Both the position numbers and the translations under genes were made by a program. 64,000 nt of DNA, from assembly GCF_921293095.1 (NCBI RefSeq), contig NC_060257.1, forward strand, positions 54,782,968-54,846,967, read 5' to 3'. Positions 34,456 through 44,659 of the stretch are shown piece after piece (the stretch's first letter is position 1; each line of letters begins with the position of its first letter). The DNA comes from Ischnura elegans (Eukaryota > Arthropoda > Insecta > Odonata > Coenagrionidae). The notes beneath the pieces were generated by a model that saw nothing but the letters and a program-made list of their open reading frames with translations, made no database searches and was not told the DNA's origin.

Positions 34456-35490
34456 TCAAGCGGAGACAGTTTCGACCATTGTCTTTTTGATTATCTCTCC
34501 AAAGTTCTCCCCTCTCTCTTCAGACGACGACGAGCTCCCCTGATCTTCAGTTAAAGGTGCATCCTCCGGATACGATTCCTCGCCTGAAGTCAAAGTTTCC
34601 GAATTCAACGGAGAGGACGGCAGACCGTCTGTTCCCATAACCGGAGTGGCAGAGGCCCCCGAGACGGCGGGATAAGCTCGATGGCCACGCAAGAGGTCGG
34701 AGAGAACCCCCGATGTGGCCGAACCCAACGCAGGGCGCAACATATGTAACCTCGGAGCGGGATCCGGAGAAGATTCGGTTTGCTGAGACTGTGGGGTACC
34801 TAGCTGCAAGGGCGAAGAGGTCAGTGGGCTCATGATCCCGCGGCTCGCATCCGGGAAGTCGAACGTCGCAAAACTGCCGGGGAAGGAGGAGATGTTGGCC
34901 GGAGGGGGCGTGTGTAGCGGGGATAGGATGTGACGGAACTCGGGAAGATCGGGACGCGAGGAGCGAGATGACGTCGGGGTGGAGGGCAGCTGGGACGCAT
35001 CCGATATCGTCGGGAACGGGGGAGATGGGGGCCTCGAGTCAACCTCCACGGCCGCCTCCTCCTCCGTACCAGACACAAAGCCGCAGAACCAAGACTGGTT
35101 GAACTCAAAGGAATCGTCGTGGCTCGAGTTTGCCGCCCCGTACAGTTGGAAGTCCGTGAAGGATGTCGGGGAGTGGCTACAGGCTGACTCCACCTCGACA
35201 CTACAACCGAGCGAAACCTCGTCACCCATGACATTCCGACCCCAGCAAACCGTCTGCACAGGAAACGGCTCCTGGTGTTGCCGGTTCATCATGCCACGCA
35301 TGGGGAGGCAGTGTTGCTGCGCCGCAGCATTGGCTGCAGCCGTGGCCTCCTCCCTTTTCCTCTCCAGCTCGAGCCGCATTAGGGTGTGGATGAAGTGGGT
35401 CCGAACTCTTACCGGGTTGAACTCTATCCTGCCGTTGGAATTGGCACAACCATCCCGTGTGCAGCCACATGGAAAATTCAGCCTATCCAC
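34456..35490 (-). CDS. Csrnp: CSRNP/AXUD1 family nuclear protein, last coding exon
   Basis: 344 codons plus stop. It opens with [20 protein letters not shown] and [20 protein letters not shown], the second half of the signature cysteine-rich domain of cysteine/serine-rich nuclear proteins (AXUD1/CSRNP, transcription-factor-like proteins induced by Axin/JNK or growth signals). A Glu/Lys/Ala helix follows ([20 protein letters not shown]). The rest is a long Ser/Pro-rich, acidic, disordered region, consistent with transactivation; it ends in [18 protein letters not shown]. The acceptor on the minus strand is TTCTGTTCCACAG at 35491. Phase 0. Confidence 0.93.
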   Translation of the reverse strand: MDRLNFPCGCTRDGCANSNGRIEFNPVRVRTHFIHTLMRLELERKREEATAAANAAAQQHCLPMRGMMNRQHQEPFPVQTVCWGRNVMGDEVSLGCSVEVESACSHSPTSFTDFQLYGAANSSHDDSFEFNQSWFCGFVSGTEEEAAVEVDSRPPSPPFPTISDASQLPSTPTSSRSSRPDLPEFRHILSPLHTPPPANISSFPGSFATFDFPDASRGIMSPLTSSPLQLGTPQSQQTESSPDPAPRLHMLRPALGSATSGVLSDLLRGHRAYPAVSGASATPVMGTDGLPSSPLNSETLTSGEESYPEDAPLTEDQGSSSSSEERGENFGEIIKKTMVETVSA

Positions 35491-35536
35491 CTGTGGAACA
35501 GAAATGAAAATGAAAATTACAGCATGGACTTGTGTA

Positions 35537-35754
35537 AAGGGCATTTTACACGGGGCATGTCATTGAGTAGATTAGCACTGAAAACATTGAAATTGCGAGA
35601 ATGTGAGCATGGAATTAGAGCATGGACTATTTTGCCATCTCGCATACATGTATTCTCGCATGCCTTCTAGCAATTCATGTATACGAGACAATTTTGACTG
35701 CACTTTTGTACATATTTCAGGTTGCCCAGTGATGCACCCTGTGTAAAACGGCCT
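35537..35754. mobile_element. PIF/Harbinger-like MITE in CSRNP intron
   Basis: Diverged ends GGGCATTTTACACGGGGC / GTGTAAAACGGCCTC resemble the 10525 element (AGGCCGTTTTACACGG). It lies within 50 bp of the splice acceptor of the last CSRNP exon. The TSD is not clear (TAA against CAA). Confidence 0.6.
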
Positions 35755-36435
35755 CAAGAGAAACACCCTGCATTTAAGCATCAAATTTGGATTAACAATC
35801 TACACACTTTTTCTCCTATTTTTAAATACAAGTACTTGTGAATTTGATATTTGTGAATTTTGAGGTAAATTCCAATCCTGAAAATACCTAAGTTCCTTCT
35901 AATGGTAGTAGAATGTCTACTTATTACCTCCCTGTACACTATTTATTTAATGCAACATTGAAGTTATTTTATTTAATGAATGCATCCTGCTAGGCTTATT
36001 TTAAAACTGCCCTGTATAAATTGTATTTTAAAATTTACAAATTACTCATTTCCTATTGTTACACAAGCTGAAAGAGCCATTGGGTACAATGGACAATCAT
36101 CGGGAACATAATCTAACATAGAGAATGACTTGCAAATTCATCAGAAGTTTTTTTTTCATGAATCAGAAACTTACCAATATTTTCTCTATGAAATGACTTT
36201 TCCTGTTTAGTAGACACTGTTAAGATGATTGTCATTTCATATCCTATCATTATTATATTCTACATCAAGCATCAACCAAATTATGCAATAGCATTAGATT
36301 AATGGTTGGTTAATAGTCAGGCTCATAATAGATTTAGGGGAAAGTGTGTTGAACTGATTCCATTTTTTGAACTCCCACAGATTTTGAGTAACATTCAAAA
36401 TATTCACAGGAAATAGAAAGGAAAAACCAACTTAC

Positions 36436-36615
36436 CTGGCACTTGATTCCAGCGATTGCACAAGAGCAGGTCTCTGGGTCACAGTGACCCTTGCAAGCAC
36501 AACCACAGAACTCCCTTGACGACCTAATGTCTCTGCACTCATCTTTCTCCACAGAATCTATACGACGAACACCAGAAGCACGAAGGAGAGCTCTTCTCTG
36601 TCTTGTTGGCACCGG
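36436..36615 (-). CDS. Csrnp: CSRNP/AXUD1, cysteine-rich domain exon
   Basis: Exactly 60 codons, phase 0 at both ends, minus-strand acceptor GATTAG and donor CAG|GTAAGT. Encodes PVPTRQRRALLRASGVRRID followed by CGCACKGHCDPETCSCAIAG and IKCQ. This is the most conserved part of the family, with the expected spacing of the cysteines thought to bind metal. Vertebrate CSRNP genes, as I recall, have the same intron positions before PVPTRQRR and after KCQ. Nothing is missing. Confidence 0.96.
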
Positions 36616-36639
36616 CTAATCAGGGGAAAGAAAAAAAAA

Positions 36640-36905
36640 AAGAAAACCAGTCATTAATTAACTATCCAATTGGATGCAAGAGAGTCAATTTTTTTGGCCA
36701 ATGAAATAAGAAGATAGGTGTCCACAAACTGGCCAGTGACACCGATCGTCTTACTTATTTTCCTCTCTAATTTGTGATTAAATGTAAGAACCTAATTTTA
36801 AAATAATAACACAGGGTCCCCACTCTAAATAAATTATAAAATTCACAGTTTTTTCCAGGTTTTCATGGTCTGTTGATAAGCCATTTCAGGCAGAAATATT
36901 GATCA
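36640..36905. other. CSRNP intron sequence
   Basis: Unique AT-rich intron sequence upstream of the R9 element; no exon recognised. Confidence 0.4.
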
Positions 36906-36912
36906 CGTAACA

Positions 36913-37584
36913 AATAGGGTGGTTTCCTATTATTTTTTTATTGCCTAAATCGAAAGATTATTACTCCTGGAGTACGTATTTGACGCATTTAGATTTTTAA
37001 ATGACGATACATATCTATTTCTTGCGATTAAATGAAAAGTGAAAATTTTCTAGCGCACGAAAACGAGACGGGTAAGTATGAATGTCGGGAAATCTCTCCG
37101 TGTGACATATTTCTGGTTCCCGCTGCCGCCTTGTGAGGTGACCTTGAGGCGAGTTGAGCGCTGATTCGACGCAGGCTGCTAGCGGGTAGCTGAGTACCCT
37201 GCTGGCTGGTAGCGCTTGGCTTAAATAAGGATTATTAATACCTTATCAAACGAAGAAAACTTTCCGACCTTAGCCAGTTTTAATAGGTGATTATTAAGAC
37301 ATGTTTCCCTGAGCTCTGCGCCTCATGCATGCATTGGTAATCCCACACGATGTATAACTCCTATCTTCTCGTATAGAAACTAGGTCCCTGTGACGTCACG
37401 TGGAGTGGCATCGCATGGGCGCCAATCTGGCCCTTTTCAAATGAGGATAAAAATGGACCATTGCCATTCGTCTAAACCGGTATTTCTAAAACGAAATAAT
37501 TTGTATATTATGAATACAGTAATGGTGGGTAACGAATCGCAATCAATGCCTTTCGTTTTCTTTGATGCAGGAAACTACCCTATT
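36913..37584 (+). mobile_element. Element R9 copy C
   Basis: Ends AATAGGGTGGTTTCC and GGAAACTACCCTATT. It is in the CSRNP intron between the 40757-41209 and 36436-36615 exons. It carries the same 60-codon open frame as copy D (SRGVASHGRQSGPFQMRI). Confidence 0.85.
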
Positions 37585-37929
37585 TATCAAACACGACTAA
37601 TGCTGTGAATCCAAATGCAGAGATGAAAGTGCTATCTCTTTTGACGTCACCTATCACTTGCAAAATTCAAGGCCGGTTAAAGGTTGTGAGTGGGAAAATG
37701 GAGGGAGCAGGGTGTAAGGGAAGTGAATAAGTGTCTAATTTATTTCCAGAGTTAATGAACACCTAGGTCTTCCAACCACAGGCTTAAGGTCAATGTGTAC
37801 ATGGTACACGGACCAATAATTGCATTTCAAATATACGTGCACAGATAAATGTATGGACAGTGTCTGCACGTGACTGACCTTGAACCATGATCGAGATATC
37901 GATTTTTCTTTTGATCTGTCAATCCGCAA

Positions 37930-39875
37930 GCATAAATCCAGACGAAAGGCGATGTTTTTTCCTTACTTAAACTACAACTAACCATTCAAACAATTTATAA
38001 GCACTGTACAGAATAAAAATCATGCAAAGCATTGCATTGTCAATCAATATGCCAATGCACAACCTACGAAGCCATTTTTCTACGAACTTAATTACAGCAT
38101 TTATGTGATCATTCTATTATTTTGGTATTTTCCACTGAAAATTCAAAAAATAACTGATAAAACTGTATCGCAGTGATTTAATGCCTCAAATGCTTGCATT
38201 GGTGTATGTTTATTGTTCCTGTACGTCAAGCGGCAGTTATTGAAATAACGTATCGCATTTGTTTCTGCAGACGAAAGCGGCGGAAGGTTGTATAACGATC
38301 CTGGCTCGGAAGACTTTTTCTATCATACAATATAATATCTTCATTACCGACAGTAAAGTGTTGCTACGCGTGCAAAATGATGTGATTAAAATTGCAGTTG
38401 TTAAAAAAGTTCCTTTTTGAGTGATACGCTTGCGACGCATTTGAAATTATACACTGAGTTTACCACGTACTCATATGGGTAATAATTGCGACAAAGAAAC
38501 GGAAAGGCACACGCATCTGATGGACCCTAAGGCCAAAAAACTTACGAGTATGAATTTATTGATTTAAAATTCTCAATAATGACTGAGAAACATGAAAAAG
38601 GAATGCAGATTTTTTTAAGTTAAATAAACTAAAAGCGCAGCATCAGCTCTTCATATATGCCCTCTGTGGCCGCGTGAATGCATACAACATGATGCCAAAT
38701 GAGAGTTAGTTGTTCCCTGAGTTCTTCCAGCGGCCACCAGGGGATGCTCTGCCGCAGGGGTGACGGAAGAGAGCACCAGTACGACTCCGACCACTGACGC
38801 GAATATGTAGTTCACCCTTGTGAATAGTACATTGTGATCGTGACTATTACTTGTAATCGCAACAGAGAATAAGTATGTCCATCTGGACAATTCACGCCGA
38901 GTATTATTTTATCCTACATCCTACACCATCGCTAAGGCACCTTACCTACCTCAGAATCATCATTGCAAGAAATACCTTGTAGTGCAAGGGTTTTGTCGGG
39001 GTGTACGTTGTAAAAGATTTCAGTTTCGTCTTTAATATGTCATGCGGGGAATACTTCTTAAGATACTTAGGATCAGAGTGTTTTCTTCCACGACTTCGGG
39101 TTTACGCTGCAGGCATCACCAGCAATGATGACGGGATGTTACGCTTTGGTCCTTTGAATTATAATAACCAACCTTCCGAACTCTTGAAGTTCTCAATTTG
39201 CAATCTATCCCTGAAATAATCCGCTTTAGGCTTAGGCATAGCCCCTTTCTCAGATGTTCCCGCAAATTGAAGTGGGCAAAACCACCCAAAAAAAGCTCCT
39301 TCTAACTCTTCATGGTCTGCATACCTTGGGCGCTTTTGTTTTTTATCGAGATGAGCGTATAGGAAGATAAATTATTTACGCCACTCTCATATTGATCTAT
39401 AATTTTTATTTTCTTGCTTAGACGTGTTTGGTGTTTTTTTGGCCATGGTGACTGCCATCAAATGCTTTCTATTCACGCAACTCACGGACATGCGGGTATG
39501 CTGCTGACTGCTTTCTGCCGCCCGAGGAACAAAAGAAGATCAAGTTTTCACGAATGTTAATGCCACAATATTTTCACCAAAATGAACTACATACTTATTT
39601 ATCAAACGACAGATTACTACATGAATTTGAGACTGAGCACTCCGTATTAACTTCATCTCTAACAGATCGCAAGAAATTACAGAGATTATGAACTCTTTGT
39701 GAAGGTTTTCTGGCGATAGAAACTCTCGCTATGGCGAGTGCCGACACCAAAAGGGCCTCGTAAACACGAATTTTTTTACATGCTTATTATAGGGTCAAAT
39801 GACTGTGCCTCGGCTGTCTCTCGTAATGGCAGAGGTCTCGCAATAGCCCGTAGTCGCTTTAACGAGGTTCCACTG
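37930..39875 (-). pseudogene. Tigger/pogo element remnant with decayed transposase
   Basis: The minus-strand 5' end CAGTGGAACCTCGTTAAAGC (39875 downward, next to TA) is the terminal repeat of the MITE at 42174-42756. Around 39230-39080 the minus strand gives QIENFKSSEGWL and, after a frame change, ACSVNPEVVEE, as in the CENP-B/Tc5-type helix-turn-helix. Around 39030-38950 it gives KDETEIFYNVHPDKTLAL, matching the first catalytic aspartate motif (NADETGLFYN..PDKTLA). Many frame changes and stops are present. Its other terminal repeat was not found. About 37930-38080 matches the MITE interior. Confidence 0.75.
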
Positions 39876-39949
39876 TAGTTCTTTTTGATCTTATACGATC
39901 ATATATATCAATAGGAGATATCACATGAGCTTAATAGTATAAATAAGTA

Positions 39950-40642
39950 CAGTAAAACCTCTTTACATCATAATGGAGGGGACCAAAATTTGGGCAATTT
40001 GATGCATGGAGGTTCACTATAGAGAGGTTTTAGTGATAAGCACAATTTTTTCATATCCTTTGGAAATGAAAGGCACTACTCTCTTTTAAACCATTATATT
40101 CATGCGTTTAAATAAGCATGCATGCATTAGTGAACAAATATTTATTATTTAATGATAACACAAAGTGAGCGCTATCGCGTGATTTTTACCATGATTCGAG
40201 AGGAAACGATGTGCTCTCTCTTCATTCAACAGTCACTTAAAATGATTAGGACAGTTGGATATCTTTTTTCTTATTTGCTGTTAGGTATGTTCTCATCTGG
40301 AAAAAAATAGCCATAACTAATGGTTAATGTGAAAATTACAGCATATTAAAGGTGTATAAGAAAAAAAAAGTGTGAAACATTTATTGCAGAAAATGTCATT
40401 CCATGTACGTAATCGCAGCTGCATTAATGGTCTCTAGTTGTCTCAGTACAATTTGCGGAGGTAGTTAGGCAGTCTCGGGGGTGTTTCCTTGGTATGATAA
40501 GTGGAGGTTTTATGAGAAATAGAGGTTCACTACCAAGAGGTTTTGCCTATAAATTTACATGAAAATCTGATGGGACCGTAGGGGTGGTATGAAGTATGGG
40601 GGTTTATGATGTAAAGAGGTTCACTACATAGAGGTTTTACTC
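39950..40642. mobile_element. pogo/Tigger-type MITE, second family (693 bp)
   Basis: TA at 39948-39949 and 40643-40644. Ends CAGTAAAACCTCT and complement AGAGGTTTTACTC, followed by a second internal inverted block (CTTTACATCAT / ATGATGTAAAG). No transposase. Confidence 0.75.
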
Positions 40643-40756
40643 TATACATGTATAGGATCAAGACGATAAAAGACGCAAGTGTTTTTTTTTAGCTATAACT
40701 TAGGAAATAAGGTGCATCTTATAAGCTGTCAAATACACTAATTCACAGCAACCCAC

Positions 40757-41209
40757 CTGGAGAAAATAGCACCCATCCAAGTCAACCTCGCCGTCAGAAG
40801 CACCACTGCCATCATCATCTTCTCCGCCCTCGTCTTCATCTTCATCCTCATCATCATCATCATCACTGTCCGCCGAGTCTTCACTCGATGACGGCGGAGG
40901 CAGGGACGTCGGCGTAGGTGGTCGGGCACCGTCTCCACCTTCACTTGCCACGGTCTCAACGATGACGGCTCCTCCCTCGCACTCTTCCTCCCCTTCCCCT
41001 TTCTGCTTATTCCGTCGCTGGCGTTGAGCACGCACCGGTGGTGGCGAATCATTCCTAGGAGGGCTAGCACCCGGCACAGGTGTGGGGCACCTGGTCTGGA
41101 GCTGGGAGACGGCCTGACGGTGTAGGCGACGCTGTTCTGCAGCATGCTCCCACAGACTGAACATCTGCACGTGGGAGTGAGAAGCCATCATCCCCAGTGT
41201 AGAGCCACC
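40757..41209 (-). CDS. Csrnp: CSRNP/AXUD1, middle coding exon
   Basis: 151 codons, phase 0, minus-strand acceptor TTGTTGCAG and donor CTCCAG|GTGGG. It starts GGSTLGMMASHSHVQMFSLW, the family's conserved GGxTLGM segment. An Arg/Pro/Ser-rich linker follows, then a strongly acidic run (DSADSDDDDDEDEDEDEGG) and a conserved DLDGCYFLQ end that joins PVPTRQRR in the next exon. The acidic run is encoded by a GAT/GAC/GAA trinucleotide tract (about 40830-40870) that may vary in length. Confidence 0.93.
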
Positions 41210-41591
41210 CTGCAACAAGGAAAAATTATTTCACATGAGAGATCGCTGGTACTAATCGAGGTGAAATACAAACATTTAAAATAGAGTTTAAGAAATTTAT
41301 TAACATGGTGTTTCATTACATATTTCCTGCAATGTCATTGGTATTTTTTTCATCAGCCGCACATTATTGATACGTATCACGTAGAGAATCATTGTAATGA
41401 ATCACTCTATTTTGAGGTAATTTGGCCATAATGCCATTCAGCATTTACACGATAGAAGTGATGCATAATTGCACTAGAGGAATCTATACATCCTAAATGA
41501 CGATCCTCGCTGTCATCCTCTGTGATATACAAACAGATGCTCATCAAGAGAACAAAAAAACTAATTTTAACGGCACTAGTGAAAGCATATC

Positions 41592-41912
41592 TTACTGCAA
41601 GAAAGACAAAGCTGTCTTAAGTTCAGCACTAAGCTCATCTGAAGTGCCACGGAAAAGAAATATCAACCTAATACCAGAGACGAAAGGGGTAGCACACTGA
41701 TGTGAAACAAAGACATTCCCAACACACTGAAAGGAACCACAAGGATATTTGTGCATACGATGGCAGACACGCATGGGACAGCTTGGGCAATGCTCCTGGT
41801 AAGAGTGTGTATCTTTCCTTTCACTTTGGTGTCCTTGTCCATTTTTTCTGTTGGTGAGAGGTGAGCTGCCCCAGTGCCATCTATTGGTCACTCTTGTGGG
41901 CCAAAGCTTCAA
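41592..41912 (-). other. Unassigned ORF in CSRNP intron
   Basis: 106 codons without stop on the CSRNP strand, including CPSCPMRVCHRM and a Cys/His-rich patch. It resembles a fragment of a repeat or processed sequence more than a CSRNP exon, because family members have no such segment. No splice sites in a compatible phase were evident. Confidence 0.2.
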
Positions 41913-42173
41913 TCTCTAATCTTGGGTTTGTCTATAGGTGGTAAAATGAATTTCCTGAAAACTGCTATTGATGAGCCAACATTTTTCGAAAATTGGATCT
42001 GTGAACATTTAGTATCACCATTCCGAAATTTCTACAGTGTGCGACTTAGAGCCAGAAATGCTAGCAATTCAATCAAGATGTTCAACCATGGGTAATGTTG
42101 TTCAGGAATGAAAAGTTATGTTTCTCTTGAAGTAACGCATCATCTGTGGTGTGGCTTGTGAGTAAATATGAAA

Positions 42174-42756
42174 CAGTGGAACCTCGTTAAAGCGAGTACG
42201 GGCTATAACGACACCCCCGCTATTACGAGATATAGCCGATGCACCGTCAATTGACCCTATAATAAGCGTGTTAAAAAATTCGTTTTTACGAGACCCTTTC
42301 GGTGTTGGGTCTCGCTATAGCGAGGGTTTCACCGCCGGAGGACTTTCATCAAGACTCCTTAACCTCTGTAATTGCTAGCGATCTGTTAGAAATGAAGTTA
42401 ATGGAGTGCTCAGTCTCAAATTTATGTGGTAAAATGTCGTTCGATAAATATAATGATTGACGAAACAATGCTCTGCATGATTTTTATTCAGTGCGGCGCT
42501 TATAAATTGTTTGAATAGTTAGCCGTTATTTGAGTAAGGAAATTTAGTGATGCAAAAAAACATCGCCTTTCGTCTGGATTTATGCTTACGTTTATCGGAT
42601 AGATGTTTATCTGTCGCAGCACCACTCCTGTTCCTGTATATCTGTTCGCAAGAGGTATATTGGCTATTATTTGCTCCACCTCCGGTAAAGCGACAATTCG
42701 CTATAGCGAGTGTTTCTTAGTGCACCGTGGGGTGTCGTTATATCGAGGTTTCACTG
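42174..42756 (+). mobile_element. Tigger/pogo MITE (583 bp), deletion derivative
   Basis: Ends CAGTGGAACCTCGTTAAAGC and complement of CGTTATATCGAGGTTTCACTG. The right flank is TA but the left is AA. The interior matches 37930-38080 and 39575-39875 of the longer remnant on the other strand. Confidence 0.8.
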
Positions 42757-42819
42757 TAATTAGGCTTCAATTTCTTGCCTACAAATGAGAAATTGCATCC
42801 TGGAAACAAACTGGCCCCT

Positions 42820-42915
42820 ATTGAAAAGGAATTCATGCTAAATACCGAAAAATCTCACATACGAAACTTTTTTCGGTTCTCCGCTGAAAGTTTCATAAGT
42901 GAGGTTCTACTGTAT
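42820..42915. repeat. Fragment of another pogo-type end
   Basis: CATAAGTGAGGTTCTACTG next to TA at 42912 resembles a pogo-type terminal repeat. The partner end was not found. Confidence 0.4.
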
Positions 42916-42929
42916 ACGTAAAAAGTATA

Positions 42930-43700
42930 TTTTCTACACAATTTAACGTCTTGCTTTTCTTTTACTTGAACTGCATAACCGAATTATTACAAAAAACTTT
43001 CCATGGAGTCACCCATGGTTGTTAATAAATTACTGTATGTATTTTCTCTCACTTCCTTTTGCAAGCAGTCCTCAATGATTTCCCTCACAAGGGGCAACCA
43101 CGTACCTAGCTCTGCCTTTTTCAATGCCTTTTTTAAAAGCACACCTTACCTCCGCAAGGGTTAACAAAGGTGTTCAATAACTTGCAGGAGAGAAAATTTA
43201 GATAGATAGTGCCCATGAGTACTGATTCTTTGTCTCCTTCCTCATAACAAGAAACACTTGAAATTTAGCCATGAAAATGAATTTTTCGATCCCTGATGGA
43301 TCTGAGTTAGAAGTGTTGCGAATGGATATTCAATCGTCTGCTCAGAAGATGATTTGAATTTTATCTTCAGAATTCACATACAAAATAGAATTTTAGTTCT
43401 TTCAACCATATCTGCAGTTTAGCCCTAAGACCATCAAGGACATGGCTATCAATACTCGTATAAAATCATTTTCTTTCTTCCAATGCATCATATTTCATGA
43501 AATATGAGTTCTAAATGTACATTAGTGATATTTTAACATTGTTAGACTTTCAAAATATTCATAATTTTCCCCTATATAGTGCTAAAATTATGAAAATCAG
43601 ATGATGATCTATACTAGTCATTGCACAATTAGATATCGGGAGTTCATGATGAGCAAGACACATCATTTAATTGTAAGGGGTTAAACACTGCCATACTGCT
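42930..43700. other. CSRNP intron, nothing recognised
   Basis: Unique AT-rich sequence. Confidence 0.4.
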
Positions 43701-43704
43701 ACTT

Positions 43705-44012
43705 ATGGTATGGTTTTTGGAGGAGGTGACCGACAGCTGAGGTAATTTGCGCCATGAGGGAAGGGTATGGAAGGAAGGGTGGAGGGAAATCCGGCATTGG
43801 CATTAGCCTGCTCTTAACAGAAGGTCTCAAGGGGACCACGGCTTAATTTCCCCATGCGAAAGACAAAATGTTGCACCTGAGATGTCATCCACACTACATT
43901 CAAGCAGGGATCAGGCATTCTCTGAAAATTCTCTGCTACTGCCGGGATTTAAACCGGAGCCCACGGGGCGGAAAGCCAAGAAACAAGCCACCACACCAAC
44001 CCGATCCCTGCC
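43705..44012 (-). repeat. tRNA-derived SINE, family S1, copy 2
   Basis: Inverted relative to 30435-30741. The tail TATGGTATGG is at the left, and the A-box-containing head (complement CACACCAACCCGATCCCTG) is at the right. It ends only ~60 bp from the donor site of the CSRNP exon at 44076. The B box is mutated (GGTTTAAATCC). Confidence 0.85.
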
Positions 44013-44075
44013 ATGGTTAACTTAGTGATCAAGAAGCACATTACTTCAATTACCAAGGAATACCAATCAACTTAC

Positions 44076-44582
44076 CTGTGAAGGAACACAGGTGAAACCT
44101 TGGACGCGAGGAAAATAATACACGGTGACGCCATCAAACGTGAGGGTCTTCTTCTTCTTCGGCATTGGCCCTGCATCCCCATTCTCATCACATTCCAATT
44201 TCCTCTTCAGACTACTCTTCCTCCTCTCCACCAATTTCTCACTCTCCACCATGCCTTCCACGACAACGGCAGACGAAGAAGAAGCGCCCACGTCCTCCAA
44301 GCCAAGACCAGAATCACTGCCGTCGGACGATCGATCGGGAGCGTCAACGAGCGGCACATCTTCTGCACTCGAAGGAGCGGCACCTGCCGTGTCCACAGCC
44401 GAGAGGGGATCCGAAGGGGCTGCAGCTCCCTCTTCCCCCCATCGGATTTCCTCGATGGGGCCAAAATCGGTGGGAGCTCCACCGACGTCTTCCACGGCTC
44501 CCACCACGTCTACCACGGGTGATCTCAGCATCTCTTCAGCTTCCTCTGTGGCGGGGACAGTCAGAGCCTCAGCATCGATGCT
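44076..44582 (-). CDS. Csrnp: CSRNP/AXUD1, N-terminal coding exon
   Basis: 169 codons, phase 0, minus-strand acceptor TTTTTTACACAG and donor TTCACAG|GTAAGT. Starts SIDAEALTVPATEEAEEM, continues through an acidic Ser/Ala/Gly-rich region, then SLKRKLECDENGD, a basic PKKKK probable nuclear localisation signal, and LTFDGVTVYYFPRVQGFTCV-PSQ, the canonical N-terminal CSRNP motif. The splice to GGSTLGM reproduces the family sequence. The initiator is not in a conserved position here: it may be the Met in EEM, or an upstream exon (see 52976-53011). Confidence 0.93.
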
Positions 44583-44659
44583 CTGTGTAAAAAAGATGAG
44601 AAGTGTGAAAAAAAATGAATTACATACCAATTGAGATGAAAAAGAATCAAGGCTCATAC

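Noticed and set aside
34979-35566. 195-codon plus-strand ORF opposite the CSRNP last exon
   Set aside because: It is the antisense shadow of the conserved CSRNP coding exon, in GC-rich Ser/Pro sequence.
37390-37608. Conserved small protein shared with 61250-61480
   Set aside because: The frame lies inside element R9. Similarity follows from DNA identity of copies, and the frame is broken in copies A and B.
40757-41145. 135-codon minus-strand ORF in another frame of the CSRNP middle exon
   Set aside because: It is an off-frame reading; the frame with GGSTLGM and DLDGCYFLQ is the conserved one.
44100-44634. Three overlapping plus-strand ORFs of 140-169 codons
   Set aside because: All are antisense frames of the CSRNP N-terminal exon, which carries the conserved LTFDGVTVYYFPR motif.
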